From NCBI GenBank assembly GCA_903853185.1, contig CAINSX010000004.1, forward strand, positions 1 to 18,246: a stretch of 18,246 nucleotides of DNA, in the 5' to 3' direction. The notes beneath the pieces were generated by a model, which did not search any database, was not told the DNA's origin, and saw nothing but the letters and a program-made list of their open reading frames with translations. Source of the DNA: an uncultured Opitutia bacterium. GTDB taxonomy: Bacteria > Verrucomicrobiota > Verrucomicrobiia > Opitutales > UBA953. Numbering within the stretch: the stretch's first letter is position 1; every line of letters starts with the position of its first letter. This document shows, one piece after another, positions 1 through 7,576 of this stretch. The position numbers were made by a program, and so were the translations under genes.

Positions 1-1706
1 ACGAGGGTGAGGGTGGCCTTAGGGGTCATCCGAATCTCGGTCTTGTTATCGGCAGCCTTCATGGTCTGGTCGGTGACGATGATTTCGTTCTCCGGGACGG
101 AGCTGACATAAGGAGACTTGCGGACGACGGCGAGCAGACGGCCGATATGGGCCTTCTCCGCCTGCGAGCGGTACTGCTTAACATCGAAGGGGACTTCGGC
201 GAAGAGGAAGCGGACGGAGATGACGACCTTGGTTACCACTACCGGAGCGGGCGCTGGCTGACCATCAACGGCCGGGGCGGCCGGGAGCGTCTCGTACTTC
301 ACATGCATCTCTTCGATCCACGTATTCTTGAGTGTGCCGACGCGCGACTGGAGGTCGCCAAGGAAGGCGGGCCAGTTCGAGCGGTTGAGGACGACTTGTT
401 CAATCTCCTTGGTCTTGGCGGAAAGTTCGCCGGCCTTCTTGCGGGATTCCTCGATGGCGTTACGGCGGCTGGAAAGTTCGGCCTGACGGCCCTGGATGAT
501 GACGACTTGGTCATGGTTCCATCCTTCGGCGGAAGCAAAGGCGAGCCAGACGCAGAAAGGCGCGGCGGCGGCGAGCAACGCGGCGACGACCAGACGAGGC
601 TTGCGCGCGTCGAAGGCCTGCTGCGAAGCGATGTCGCGCGGGATCAGGTTGACGCCAATCGGCTGAGGAAGGGTGAGGCGGGCGGCTTCACCGATGACTT
701 CGGTGATCTGGTACTTAGCACGCTCGAGCTGCTCGGGGTTGATGCCGGCGCCAGGAGTGATGACCGAGGAGGGATCGAAGACTTCGACTGGGAGGCGCAG
801 CGTCTCGCAGAGCTGCTCGGAGAGTCCAGGGACCTGGGAGCCGCGGCCGGTGACGAGGATGCGGGCGGGCTGGCGACCATTGGCGCCGCGGCGCACATTG
901 ATCAGACGACGATTAATGTCCTGCGCAAGGCGGCGGATGAAAGTCTGCGAGTTGGCCTGAAGGATGGCGACCTGCGGGTCAGACTCGGCCAGCTGGACGA
1001 CACCGGAGAAATAACCGACCTTGATGGCTTCGGAGACGACGAAAGGCTGGCCGGTGTTGTCGGAGACGCCCTGCGTGAGGAGGTTGCCGCCGATGTTGGT
1101 GGCCGACTGGATGTTGACGCCGCTGGGGCCGACAAAGCTGAGCGTGGTCGAGCGGGCACCGACGTTAATGATGAGGACTTCCTCGGCGGCGGAACCGCCA
1201 GCGAGACGGAAAGCCTGACTGTCGAGCAGCGGGGCGGCCTGGATCGACATCGGACGAAGGCCGGTCGAGGTGACCATGTTCGCGATCTTAGTCGCGATCT
1301 CGGTGCGGAGAGCGAAGAGGAGGACTTCCGCTTCGACGCCGTCCGAGGCCATCAGCTGGCTATCCCAGATGACTTCGTTGAGCGGATAAGGAATGGCGTT
1401 TTGGGCCTCGAAGGCGACAATCTGGGCCTGACGGGCACGTTCGACCTGCGGAACCTTGAGCGGCTTCTGTAAGAGCAGGAAAGCGGGCGCGATGACGGTG
1501 ACGCGACCTTTAAGATCATGTGCGTTGACCAGGCTGGCCAGGGCGGCGATCGCCGCATTCAACCACTCGTCGTCGCCGGTCAGGCCGGGAGCGATCTCTT
1601 CGACGAAGAACTGCTCAAGCACCAGGCTTCCCGCTTCGACGGAAAACTGGGACACCGAGACATTCGATGCGGCAAGATTGACGATGGTGGCCTTCTTCTG
1701 GCTCAT
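1..1706 (-). CDS. pilM: PilM-PilN fusion, type IV pilus-like assembly protein (partial, runs off left edge)
   Basis: I translated this from the complementary strand: 568 codons are visible, with no stop before the window edge. Residues 1 to about 345 look like the actin-fold PilM protein, including the PilM hallmark EAQNAIPYPLNEVIW (100-114), a phosphate-2-like loop INVGARSTTLSF (180-191) and ILVTGRGSQVPGL (283-295). They are followed by NLIPRD (353-358), a transmembrane segment (about 371-392) and a coiled-coil/ferredoxin-like part, which is the layout of PilN. PilM recruits PilN at the inner face of the membrane during pilus or secretion-system assembly; here both appear in one chain. Both nucleotide-loop aspartates look replaced by Asn (N10, N181), so ATP turnover is doubtful. 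The start ATG lies 24 bp after the stop of the upstream Amuc_1102-like gene, so they are probably one operon. Akkermansia Amuc_1098-1102 is the nearest locus I recall. No Shine-Dalgarno is visible. Confidence 0.8.
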   Translation of the reverse strand, partial: MSQKKATIVNLAASNVSVSQFSVEAGSLVLEQFFVEEIAPGLTGDDEWLNAAIAALASLVNAHDLKGRVTVIAPAFLLLQKPLKVPQVERARQAQIVAFEAQNAIPYPLNEVIWDSQLMASDGVEAEVLLFALRTEIATKIANMVTSTGLRPMSIQAAPLLDSQAFRLAGGSAAEEVLIINVGARSTTLSFVGPSGVNIQSATNIGGNLLTQGVSDNTGQPFVVSEAIKVGYFSGVVQLAESDPQVAILQANSQTFIRRLAQDINRRLINVRRGANGRQPARILVTGRGSQVPGLSEQLCETLRLPVEVFDPSSVITPGAGINPEQLERAKYQITEVIGEAARLTLPQPIGVNLIPRDIASQQAFDARKPRLVVAALLAAAAPFCVWLAFASAEGWNHDQVVIIQGRQAELSSRRNAIEESRKKAGELSAKTKEIEQVVLNRSNWPAFLGDLQSRVGTLKNTWIEEMHVKYETLPAAPAVDGQPAPAPVVVTKVVISVRFLFAEVPFDVKQYRSQAEKAHIGRLLAVVRKSPYVSSVPENEIIVTDQTMKAADNKTEIRMTPKATLTL

Positions 1707-1730
1707 ACGAAAACGGGGAGTGGAGGGGGA

Positions 1731-2453
1731 TTAGCGGGCGCCGTCTTCCCGGATGAATTCGGGGGAAGGCGAACCCTGCGGCAGAGTGTCGAAAATGGCG
1801 TATGGCACCATGAACTGCGGACGAAGCATGCCCGCGTTGGCGGAGACGCCGCGGTCGGCGAGGTCACGGGCACCGTCGAACTCCTTCTTAGTGGCAATCT
1901 GCTTGTGCACGGCGGCGATCATGTCCGGGGTTAGCTTGCCGGCTTCGCTGAAGAGCGGGACTTCGGTGCCGCCGACATCGAGCTGCACATAGTAGAAGTC
2001 AGGCTGCATCTTGAGGCGGTCACGCTTCACGATATCCCCAGGGAGGTAGAAGTAAACGGAACGAGGAGCACCCACTTCCATCGTCAGGACGGTTGCGCCG
2101 GCGCGGTAATAAGAGAACTCCGAAGCATCTTTCGCGCTGAGGGGCTTAAAAATCTGGGTCACGGTCACCTTGACCTTATCGACCCACTTGTTGTTGGCGG
2201 CCTTCTTGCCGGCCTTGTCTTCTGCGGCGAGCTTGGTCTCGGGGTTAAAAACGGCCTGAAGCTCGACCTGCATGCGAATCCACTCGTTCTTCTGGCCGCC
2301 GATTTTGACGGGGTCGAAGTGGACGGCACGCACGACTACCGGGCTTTTGCCCGAGGGCGTGCCGCCCTCAGTCTTGGTCGCCTGCGCAAAAACGAAGGAT
2401 ACGGACAGGCAGAAAGCCATTAGGCTGGCATAAACAGCACGTGCTTGGGGCAT
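1731..2453 (-). CDS. Secreted Amuc_1102-like protein of the pilus operon
   Basis: A 240-aa protein with a clear signal peptide (MPQARAVYASLMAFCLSVSFVFAQA, 1-25). The frame is open back to 2519, but starting there puts 22 odd residues before the signal peptide, so I chose the ATG at 2453. The mature protein is beta-rich, with an aromatic patch FSYYRAGATVLTMEV, a YFYLPGDIVKRDRL segment and a PDFYYVQLDVGG strand. It reminds me of Akkermansia Amuc_1102, reported as an immunoglobulin-like-fold protein encoded next to the PilM-type gene, and the neighbourhood agrees. Its role is unproven; a periplasmic or pilus-associated part is likely. It is the first gene of the minus-strand unit visible here, divergent from the metal importer. 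The leader before the ATG is pyrimidine-rich (TTTCTCCTCCCC) and cannot act as a Shine-Dalgarno. The similarity call rests on length, signal peptide and gene order. Confidence 0.65.
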   Translation of the reverse strand: MPQARAVYASLMAFCLSVSFVFAQATKTEGGTPSGKSPVVVRAVHFDPVKIGGQKNEWIRMQVELQAVFNPETKLAAEDKAGKKAANNKWVDKVKVTVTQIFKPLSAKDASEFSYYRAGATVLTMEVGAPRSVYFYLPGDIVKRDRLKMQPDFYYVQLDVGGTEVPLFSEAGKLTPDMIAAVHKQIATKKEFDGARDLADRGVSANAGMLRPQFMVPYAIFDTLPQGSPSPEFIREDGAR

Positions 2454-2516
2454 GGGGAGGAGAAATCTGTTGCGGGGCTGGAGCATAGGCAAACGCAAAA
2501 ACCGCAAGGTTGGGAA

Positions 2517-2543
2517 CATTTGTTAAATGCAAACTTCTTGCAT
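2517..2543. promoter_or_regulatory. Overlapping palindromes, candidate operator between pilus and metal-uptake operons
   Basis: Two perfect inverted repeats overlap by three bases: CATTT-GTT-AAATG (2517-2529) and ATGCAA-ACTTC-TTGCAT (2527-2543). They sit in an AT-rich island in the 121-bp divergent intergenic region, about 30 bp before the start of the metal-binding protein. The position and dyad form suit a Fur/Zur/MntR-type repressor site, but the sequence matches no consensus I can name with confidence. Confidence 0.45.
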
Positions 2544-2574
2544 CTAGAGCAGAAGGCGCTGAGGCTTAATTTTC

Positions 2575-3459
2575 GTGCTTCGTCTCCTTGCAGTCCTGAT
2601 CTTCTCCGCGACTCCTTCGTTCGTCGGGCAAGCCCTCGCGCAAGAAAAACCCGTCGTCGTCTCTAGTTTTACAGTCATCCATGATTGGGTGCAAACCATT
2701 GGAGGGGAGAGCTTTGAGAAAATTAACATTATTCCTCCACGCAGCGAAGCCCACGGCTTTCAGCTCAGCCCGCGCCACGCTAAAGCCCTCCGCCGGGCGA
2801 CCTTGATCGTCGCCATGAGTCCAGAATTTGAGCCCTGGCTCGCAGCCTGGGGTAAGGCCAACCAGCGCTCGGACACCATCCTTTGGCTTAATGATTATAA
2901 CGGCGTTCCGAATCACCTAAATCGGCCGCCCAATCCTCACGCGTGGACCGACCCCGCCAGGGTGAAGATCATGGTAAAGGCCCTGGCGGAAAGATTGGAT
3001 AAAGCCAGTGGCAAAATTAATACTCAAGTCGCTTACCTTCAATATCTTAAAGAAATTGAGGCCGTCGATTCTGAGCTCCGGAAGCTTTTCGACGAGATCA
3101 AGCCGGAGAACCGTTCCTTAGTCTCCCATCACGCCAACCTTGATTTGTTTGCCGACCACTACGGCCTGACGGTGGCCGGAACGATTCTCTCCGGAGGCTC
3201 TGCGGAATCGGCCGACCCATCCGCCCGCCACTTCTCCGAACTGCTCACCATAATCCGTAAGCAGAAAGTCCGCCTAGTCGTCACGGACCAAGGCCAGAAC
3301 GATGCCTTCGCCCGAAGGCTGACCGAAGATGCCGGCCTCCCGCCCCCGCTCTCCCTCTCCTTCGAATACCTCGAGCCAGCCGGCCAACCCGGTGACACTT
3401 GGTCTTCAATGATGCTCACCAACGGTAAGCGCCTACATCAGGCCCTCCTCGCAAAATGA
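2575..3459 (+). CDS. Metal (Zn/Mn) ABC transporter substrate-binding protein, ZnuA/TroA family
   Basis: A 294-aa periplasmic binding protein that delivers divalent metal to its membrane ABC importer. It starts at GTG 2575 with a signal peptide (1-22, ending ALAQ). The cluster A-I metal ligands are recognisable: H60 in SEAHGFQ, H122 in PHAW, H185 or H186 in SHHANL, and D274 in the C-terminal GDTWSSMM motif. The His/Asp-rich loop of many zinc-specific ZnuA proteins is absent, so zinc and manganese cannot be separated; the three-His-plus-Asp set leans to zinc. The gene overlaps the ATPase gene by four bases (ATGA), so it is cotranscribed. Its first two thirds are visibly more AT-rich than the two downstream genes and most of the window (AAA, ATT, CTT and TTA codons are frequent), which suggests a different evolutionary history. 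A dyad-rich site about 30-60 bp upstream may control it. Confidence 0.88.
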   Translation: MLRLLAVLIFSATPSFVGQALAQEKPVVVSSFTVIHDWVQTIGGESFEKINIIPPRSEAHGFQLSPRHAKALRRATLIVAMSPEFEPWLAAWGKANQRSDTILWLNDYNGVPNHLNRPPNPHAWTDPARVKIMVKALAERLDKASGKINTQVAYLQYLKEIEAVDSELRKLFDEIKPENRSLVSHHANLDLFADHYGLTVAGTILSGGSAESADPSARHFSELLTIIRKQKVRLVVTDQGQNDAFARRLTEDAGLPPPLSLSFEYLEPAGQPGDTWSSMMLTNGKRLHQALLAK

Positions 3460-4241
3460 GCCGAGCCATCGCCACCCTCTCTCGCCATCTCAGCGACGCG
3501 ATCTTCGCCGTCCTGCCAGTCATTCCTTACGCACATAAGGAGAAGCCCGGCTGCCCAGGCATCGCCGTCGCAGCCAAACAACTCACCGCCGCCGCCCGCC
3601 CCGACGGACCGGTCGCCTTCCACGACGCCACCTTCGAGATTCCCTGCGGATGCCGGACCGCGCTCATCGGCCCCAACGGTTCCGGCAAATCAACCCTGCT
3701 CAGGGTGCTCGCCGGACTCACACCGATCCGCTCCGGCCAAGTGCTCATCGCCGGAGAGGCCCCGCGCCTCGGCCGCAGTCGCATCGCCTACCTCGCCCAG
3801 CGTCCGCAGCTGGCCGAAAACTTTCCCCTCAAGCTCCGCCGGCTGATTCAGATGGGCACCTATGCTCACCACGGATGGTTCGAGGAATGCCGCCACGGCG
3901 ACGAAGCCGTCGACCTCGCGCTTGCGCGTCTGGGATTGACCGAACTCGCGGAGCGACCGGTCCACACGCTCTCCGGCGGCCAGCTGCAACGCGCGCTCAT
4001 CGCCCGGGCCGTCGTCCAGGGGGCCGAGATCCTCCTGCTCGACGAACCCTACGCGGCCCTTGACCAACCGAGCCGCGAGATCATCGACCGCTTCCTCTTT
4101 GAGGAAGGCTCGGCCTTTACCGTCGTGATGGCCACGCATGACCCCGCCGACCTCGGACGCTTCGACCGTATCCTTGAGATGCGCGATGGCACCGTCACCA
4201 CGCGTCACGCCTGCTCAGGTCACGACCACCGCCATGCTTGA
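3456..4241 (+). CDS. Metal ABC transporter ATP-binding protein (ZnuC-like)
   Basis: The 261-aa cytoplasmic ATPase of the metal importer. Visible motifs are Walker A GPNGSGKST (72-80), a Q-loop around YLAQRP (112-117), signature LSGGQ (172-176), Walker B ILLLDEP (192-198) and the switch histidine in ATHDP (H228). The start ATG overlaps the stop of the binding-protein gene (3456-3459), and the 3' end overlaps the permease start by 8 bp, typical of translational coupling. Two oddities: the ABC fold begins only near residue 35, after an N-terminal extension with no internal Met to offer a shorter start; and the C-terminus ends GHDHRHA, a histidine-rich tail that could sense or bind the transported metal. 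Family membership is secure; metal specificity is inferred from context. Confidence 0.9.
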   Translation: MSRAIATLSRHLSDAIFAVLPVIPYAHKEKPGCPGIAVAAKQLTAAARPDGPVAFHDATFEIPCGCRTALIGPNGSGKSTLLRVLAGLTPIRSGQVLIAGEAPRLGRSRIAYLAQRPQLAENFPLKLRRLIQMGTYAHHGWFEECRHGDEAVDLALARLGLTELAERPVHTLSGGQLQRALIARAVVQGAEILLLDEPYAALDQPSREIIDRFLFEEGSAFTVVMATHDPADLGRFDRILEMRDGTVTTRHACSGHDHRHA

Positions 4242-5046
4242 CCTCCTCCTGCAGCCGCTGTCGGAACCGTTCTTCGTGCGCGCCCTCGTCGCCGTCATGC
4301 TCAGCGGGACGACCTGTGCTTGCCTCGGCGCGTATGTCGTACTCCGCCGCATGGCGTTCGTCAGCACCGCGCTCACGCACTCGATCCTACCAGGTGTCGT
4401 CGGAGCCCTTCTCCTGGGATTCTCTCCTTACCTCGGCGCGCTCCTCGCCGCGTTGCTGACCGCCGCGGGCGCGGCCTGGCTGGCCTCGCGCAAAGGCACG
4501 AGCGAAGACAGCGCCGTCGGCGTGATGCTCTCCGTGATGTTCGCGGCGGGGATCGCACTCATGCAACAGGCCAACTCGTGGCGGGACTTCGCGGGGCTGC
4601 TCTTCGGCAGCGTGGTCTCCGTGGGCAGCGAAGACCTCCTAGTCATCGGCGTCACCGGCGTGATCGTGCTGTCTGGGCTCCGCGCCTTGCACAAGGAGCT
4701 CGAGCTGGCGTCCTTCGACGAAGAATACGCCGCCTTGCTCGGCGCGCGGCCCGCGCTCATGCGCGTCGTGCTGCTCGTGCTCGTCGCGCTGGGCTCGGTC
4801 GCGTGCGTCCGCCTGGTCGGCGCGCTGCTTACGACCGCCCTCTTCGTCATCCCTGCCGCGACGGGCGTGCTCCTCGGACGCACCGTGCCACAGGTCATGG
4901 CCTGGGGCGCTGGCTGCGCTCTCCTCGGCGGCGTGGGCGGTCTCTATCTTTCTTACTATGCTCCGGCCGTACCGTCAGGCGCCGGTATCGTCCTGTGTTG
5001 CGCGCTCCCTTACCTAGCCGCGCGGATCTTCGCGCCGCGGCGCTGA
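4234..5046 (+). CDS. Metal ABC transporter permease (ZnuB/TroC/MntB-like)
   Basis: A 270-aa multi-pass inner-membrane permease of the ABC-3 family, forming the channel for zinc or manganese. The frame is open from 4138, but that start lies deep inside the ATPase gene and adds a polar stretch; MLDLLLQPLSEPFFVRAL at 4234 is the normal family N-terminus, so I chose it (8-bp overlap). Family features include the early helix with LGAYVVLRRMAF, the SHSILPG-like THSILPGVVGALLLG, the coupling region SFDEEYAALLGARP, and the LVGALLTTALFVIPAATG helix. Seven to eight hydrophobic segments are seen. It is the last gene of the importer operon. Its TGA is followed without any gap by the stop codon of the opposing gene. 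Its GC content is clearly higher than that of the binding-protein gene. Confidence 0.9.
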   Translation: MLDLLLQPLSEPFFVRALVAVMLSGTTCACLGAYVVLRRMAFVSTALTHSILPGVVGALLLGFSPYLGALLAALLTAAGAAWLASRKGTSEDSAVGVMLSVMFAAGIALMQQANSWRDFAGLLFGSVVSVGSEDLLVIGVTGVIVLSGLRALHKELELASFDEEYAALLGARPALMRVVLLVLVALGSVACVRLVGALLTTALFVIPAATGVLLGRTVPQVMAWGAGCALLGGVGGLYLSYYAPAVPSGAGIVLCCALPYLAARIFAPRR

Positions 5047-5406
5047 TCAGAAACGCGGCGGACGCAACGACAACGGGAGGCCGAGCACTTCGCGGGCGAC
5101 GACTGCCTGTCGGAGCGCGGCGGAGCCGCGGAATTGGGTGCGCGGAAGCGCGCGAGCTGGGCGAGTGACCACAAGAGATGAGGCGTCGAGATGCGGCGCG
5201 GCAACAGAGACCGGCGTAGCCGGCGCCGGCGCGGCGGAGACCGTCGGGGGTACGACCGCATTGCGGACGCGGCGGGTGCGACGCGCCACGGGCGGAGGCG
5301 CCGCGGCCATCGGGGCCGGCAGAGCCTGACCCTTCATCTTGCCAATCACCCAGGCCGCGAAAGCGACCAGGGCGATGACGGCCTTGATGACGAGCGCCCC
5401 TTCCAT
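5047..5406 (-). CDS. Small membrane-anchored protein of unknown function, third gene of the floA operon
   Basis: A 119-aa protein I do not recognise. It has one N-terminal membrane segment (about residues 5-22, IKAVIALVAFAAWVIG), a basic and Ala/Pro-rich linker (23-80) and a compact C-terminal motif AALRQAVVAREVLGLPLSLR (96-115) that looks like a conserved helix ending in a proline turn. The ATG lies two bases after the floA stop, so the two are almost surely cotranscribed and perhaps coupled. The predicted layout is a membrane anchor, flexible linker and short docking helix, which would suit a FloA or NfeD partner; that is inference. The gene is convergent with the permease, and the two stop codons touch (TGATCA). 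Confidence 0.7.
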   Translation of the reverse strand: MEGALVIKAVIALVAFAAWVIGKMKGQALPAPMAAAPPPVARRTRRVRNAVVPPTVSAAPAPATPVSVAAPHLDASSLVVTRPARALPRTQFRGSAALRQAVVAREVLGLPLSLRPPRF

Positions 5407-5408
5407 GC

Positions 5409-6428
5409 TCAGGCCTTAGCGCCGGGTGCAGGTCCGTCACCAGCGATGCCCTTCCGCATCTCGGTGTCGGAACGGAGATTTTCCAGACGCTGGAAATCCA
5501 TGTACCCCATACGGCCAGAACGCAGCGCATCGGCGAGGGCCTGCGGAATCTGAGCCTCGGCTTCGACCACGCGTGCACGCATTTCTTCGACCCGGGCGCG
5601 CATTTCCTGTTCGAGCGCGACGGCGGCAGCGCGGCGGATTTCGGCTTGGGCCTGGGCCATGTTCTTGTTGGCGTTGGCCTGCGCCTCCTGGAGCATAGCG
5701 CCAATATTGTCGCCCACGTCGACGTCGGCGATGTCGATGGACATGATCTCATACGCGGTGTTGGCGTCGAGACCGCGCTCGAGGACGGTCTTGGAGATGC
5801 GATCGGGGTTCTCGAGGACGACCTTGTAGCTCTCGGAGGAGCCGATCGTGGTGACAATGCCTTCGCCGACGCGCGCGATGATGGTCTCTTCCTGCGCGCC
5901 GCCGACGAAACGGTCGAGATTGGTGCGGACGGTCACGCGGGCCTTCACCTTCACCTGGATGCCATCCTTGGCGACGGCGTCGATCGTGGTACGGCCGCTG
6001 GCCGGATTAGGCACGTCGATGACCTTGGGGCTGACGGAGGTGAGCACGGCCTCGAGCACGGACTTATTCGTGCCGCGGGTCGCGATGTCGATTGCGCAGG
6101 CGCGGTTCCAATCGAGATGCAGGCCAGCTTTCTGGGCGGCGATAAGCGCCTGGACGGTCTGGACGATATTGCCGCCGGCGAGGTAGTGGGCGTCGATCTT
6201 CTCGACGTCGACGGAGAGGCCAGCCTTAGTGGCGGCGATCTTGGCGTCGACAATCACGGTGTAAGGCACGCCACGGAGACGCATGCCGACGAGGTCGAAG
6301 AGACCAACCTCGGCGCCAGCGAGGCGCGCGCGCACCCAGACGGCGAGGAAGGACAAGAGGAAGAGGACGAGCAGCAGCAGAGCGCCTGCGGCCACGATGA
6401 GAATAACGTTGGACATATTTTCGGGCAT
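5409..6428 (-). CDS. floA: Flotillin-like protein FloA (bacterial membrane microdomain scaffold)
   Basis: A 339-aa protein of the FloA/YqfA family, close to the usual length of about 330. It has an N-terminal membrane segment (about 8-32), the family signature [15 protein letters not shown] (41-55), the HYLAGGNI...[10 protein letters not shown]...[11 protein letters not shown] block (81-119), the SPKVIDVPN block, a PHB/SPFH-like domain, and a long C-terminal Ala/Glu/Arg-rich coiled region (about 245-305) with repeated EA and RVEEMRAR patterns that drive oligomerisation. FloA organises lipid microdomains at the inner membrane, and its usual partner is NfeD, encoded just upstream (10-bp gap). 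I chose the ATG at 6428; Met5 (6416) is an alternative. The leader TCTTTCCTCC has no Shine-Dalgarno. The family call is secure; the cargo here is unknown. Confidence 0.95.
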   Translation of the reverse strand: MPENMSNVILIVAAGALLLLVLFLLSFLAVWVRARLAGAEVGLFDLVGMRLRGVPYTVIVDAKIAATKAGLSVDVEKIDAHYLAGGNIVQTVQALIAAQKAGLHLDWNRACAIDIATRGTNKSVLEAVLTSVSPKVIDVPNPASGRTTIDAVAKDGIQVKVKARVTVRTNLDRFVGGAQEETIIARVGEGIVTTIGSSESYKVVLENPDRISKTVLERGLDANTAYEIMSIDIADVDVGDNIGAMLQEAQANANKNMAQAQAEIRRAAAVALEQEMRARVEEMRARVVEAEAQIPQALADALRSGRMGYMDFQRLENLRSDTEMRKGIAGDGPAPGAKA

Positions 6429-6438
6429 GGAGGAAAGA

Positions 6439-6954
6439 TCAGCGCGAGCGGCGGACAGTCACGCGGCCAGAACCGGCCTCGGTGACGATGACGAGGGCGC
6501 TACGTTCGACGAAACCGTCGAGGGAAAAGGCTTCGACCAGGGTGCCATCGATTTCGACGGTGCCGGAAGGAGCGAGGACCGTGACGGCCTTGCCGGTCTT
6601 GCCGACATAGACCGCGTAACCGGCGGCGGCGGGCACGGCGGCTCCCTCGTTGCTGCTGACGTTGATCATCGAACGACCGATGGCGGTCTGCGGCAGGAGG
6701 CGACGGAAAGCGAAGAACTCGAGCGTCAGGACGGCCAGGAAGACGACGCAGAATACCGCACAAGTCGTCGCACCAGCAGCGGCCGATAGATAGATGCCGG
6801 CGAAGGAGATGCCGGCACCAAGGAAGCCGAGCACGACCGTCGGAAGGAAGAACTCCGCACCGATCAGGACGAGGCCGGCGACCAAGAGGCCAATCGGCAG
6901 GACCAGGGAGACCTCCTCAGGGGAAGCGGCGGAAAGTATCATGGCGAGAACCAT
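6439..6954 (-). CDS. NfeD-family membrane protein, FloA partner
   Basis: A 171-aa protein with three to four hydrophobic segments within residues 14-85 ([22 protein letters not shown] and following) and a C-terminal OB-fold NfeD domain (about 100-168) with the pattern [21 protein letters not shown] and [20 protein letters not shown]. Short NfeD proteins without the ClpP-like protease domain are typically encoded next to flotillin-like genes and act with them at the membrane, as seen here: floA follows after 10 bp. The frame continues to a TTG at 6978, but the ATG at 6954 gives a conventional N-terminus; Met at 6942 is also possible. It is the first gene of the NfeD-FloA-small protein unit, divergent from the regulator gene at 7073. 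Confidence 0.88.
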   Translation of the reverse strand: MVLAMILSAASPEEVSLVLPIGLLVAGLVLIGAEFFLPTVVLGFLGAGISFAGIYLSAAAGATTCAVFCVVFLAVLTLEFFAFRRLLPQTAIGRSMINVSSNEGAAVPAAAGYAVYVGKTGKAVTVLAPSGTVEIDGTLVEAFSLDGFVERSALVIVTEAGSGRVTVRRSR

Positions 6955-6997
6955 GCGAATACCACGACCACTTTCCAATCTTTTCTGGGCCGTCCGC

Positions 6998-7024
6998 CTT
7001 ACAATAAGACTAAAAACCTATAAT
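6998..7024 (+). promoter_or_regulatory. Putative sigma-70-type promoter for the 7073 regulator and def
   Basis: A perfect TATAAT (7019-7024) is preceded by CTTACA (6998-7003, four of six matches to TTGACA) with a 15-bp spacer, slightly short. Transcription would start near 7031, leaving a leader of about 40 nt before the ATG at 7073. The surrounding region is AT-rich compared with the flanking genes. Confidence 0.5.
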
Positions 7025-7072
7025 CTTCGCCTGACGCTTGCGAGCCGAGCGGCCCCCGCCCTATTCTCGCGC

Positions 7073-7576
7073 ATGGCCAAGAAACCGCCCGCCCCACGTC
7101 GCACCCCAGTCAAGGAAGCTCATCATGTCCTGCAGGACGCTCTCCTTAAGGCGGGCGAAAATAAAGCCGGCAAACATGGCGAGATTGCCAAGTCTCTCGG
7201 GGTTTCCGCCTCGATGCTCTACAAGTGGCGCGAGCCGGCCGAAAAAGGGAGCGGTCAGCCGAATCCGCTCCACCGCACCGCCCTGCTGATCGAGCTCACC
7301 GGCGACACCCGTATCGTGGACTGGCTCGCGCATCGCGCCGGCGGCCAGTTCACACCGATTGAAGGCGAAGCCCCGAACGGCAACCTCGACAAGGCCGCCA
7401 ATGCCCTCGTCCGCGAATTTGGCCTGCTCATCGCCGACGTCGCCGACGCCATCGAAGACCACCGCATCACCGCCGACGAGACGCAGGGGCTCCGCGAGAA
7501 ATGGGACCGCATCCGCAAGCGCACGGAAGCCTTCGTGCGACGCTGCGAAAAAGGCGACTTCAGTCCGAAAGACTGA
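7073..7576 (+). CDS. HTH transcriptional regulator, phage CII/CP76-like
   Basis: A 167-aa basic protein. The N-terminal half holds a helix-turn-helix (about 36-53, GEIAKSLGVSASMLYKWR), preceded by a HHVLQDALLKAGENKAG helix and followed by NPLHRTALLIELTGDTRIVDWLAHRAGG. This arrangement resembles the phage regulatory CII (CP76) family, which also has many chromosomal members in Gram-negative phyla. The C-terminal half is helical and acidic/basic (ADVADAIEDHRITADETQGLREKWDRI), perhaps for oligomerisation. The frame is open far upstream, but that part lies opposite nfeD; the ATG at 7073 fits the promoter at 6998-7024. It is followed 44 bp later by def, probably in one transcript. No phage genes are nearby, so it is likely a resident regulator. 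Targets are unknown. Confidence 0.75.
   Translation: MAKKPPAPRRTPVKEAHHVLQDALLKAGENKAGKHGEIAKSLGVSASMLYKWREPAEKGSGQPNPLHRTALLIELTGDTRIVDWLAHRAGGQFTPIEGEAPNGNLDKAANALVREFGLLIADVADAIEDHRITADETQGLREKWDRIRKRTEAFVRRCEKGDFSPKD

Noticed and set aside
147..1472. Open frame of 441 codons on the plus strand
   Set aside because: It lies opposite the PilM-PilN gene, has low-complexity Asp/Glu/Gly/Leu composition typical of antisense frames in GC-rich DNA, and contains no recognisable motif.
4320..5168. Arg-rich frame overlapping the permease gene
   Set aside because: Shifted frame within a very GC-rich gene; the permease frame has clear membrane helices and family motifs.
7038..7067. Leaderless promoter TTGCGA-18-TATTCT directly before the regulator ATG
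   Set aside because: Possible, but the perfect TATAAT at 7019-7024 with a normal leader length is the simpler choice.
6794..7072. N-terminal extension of the HTH regulator
   Set aside because: The added part is opposite nfeD, is Arg/Pro-rich and shows no conservation features; a perfect TATAAT lies just upstream of the chosen ATG.
7073..7576. Prophage remnant suggested by the CII-like regulator
   Set aside because: No integrase, structural or lysis genes and no attachment repeats; composition matches the neighbours.
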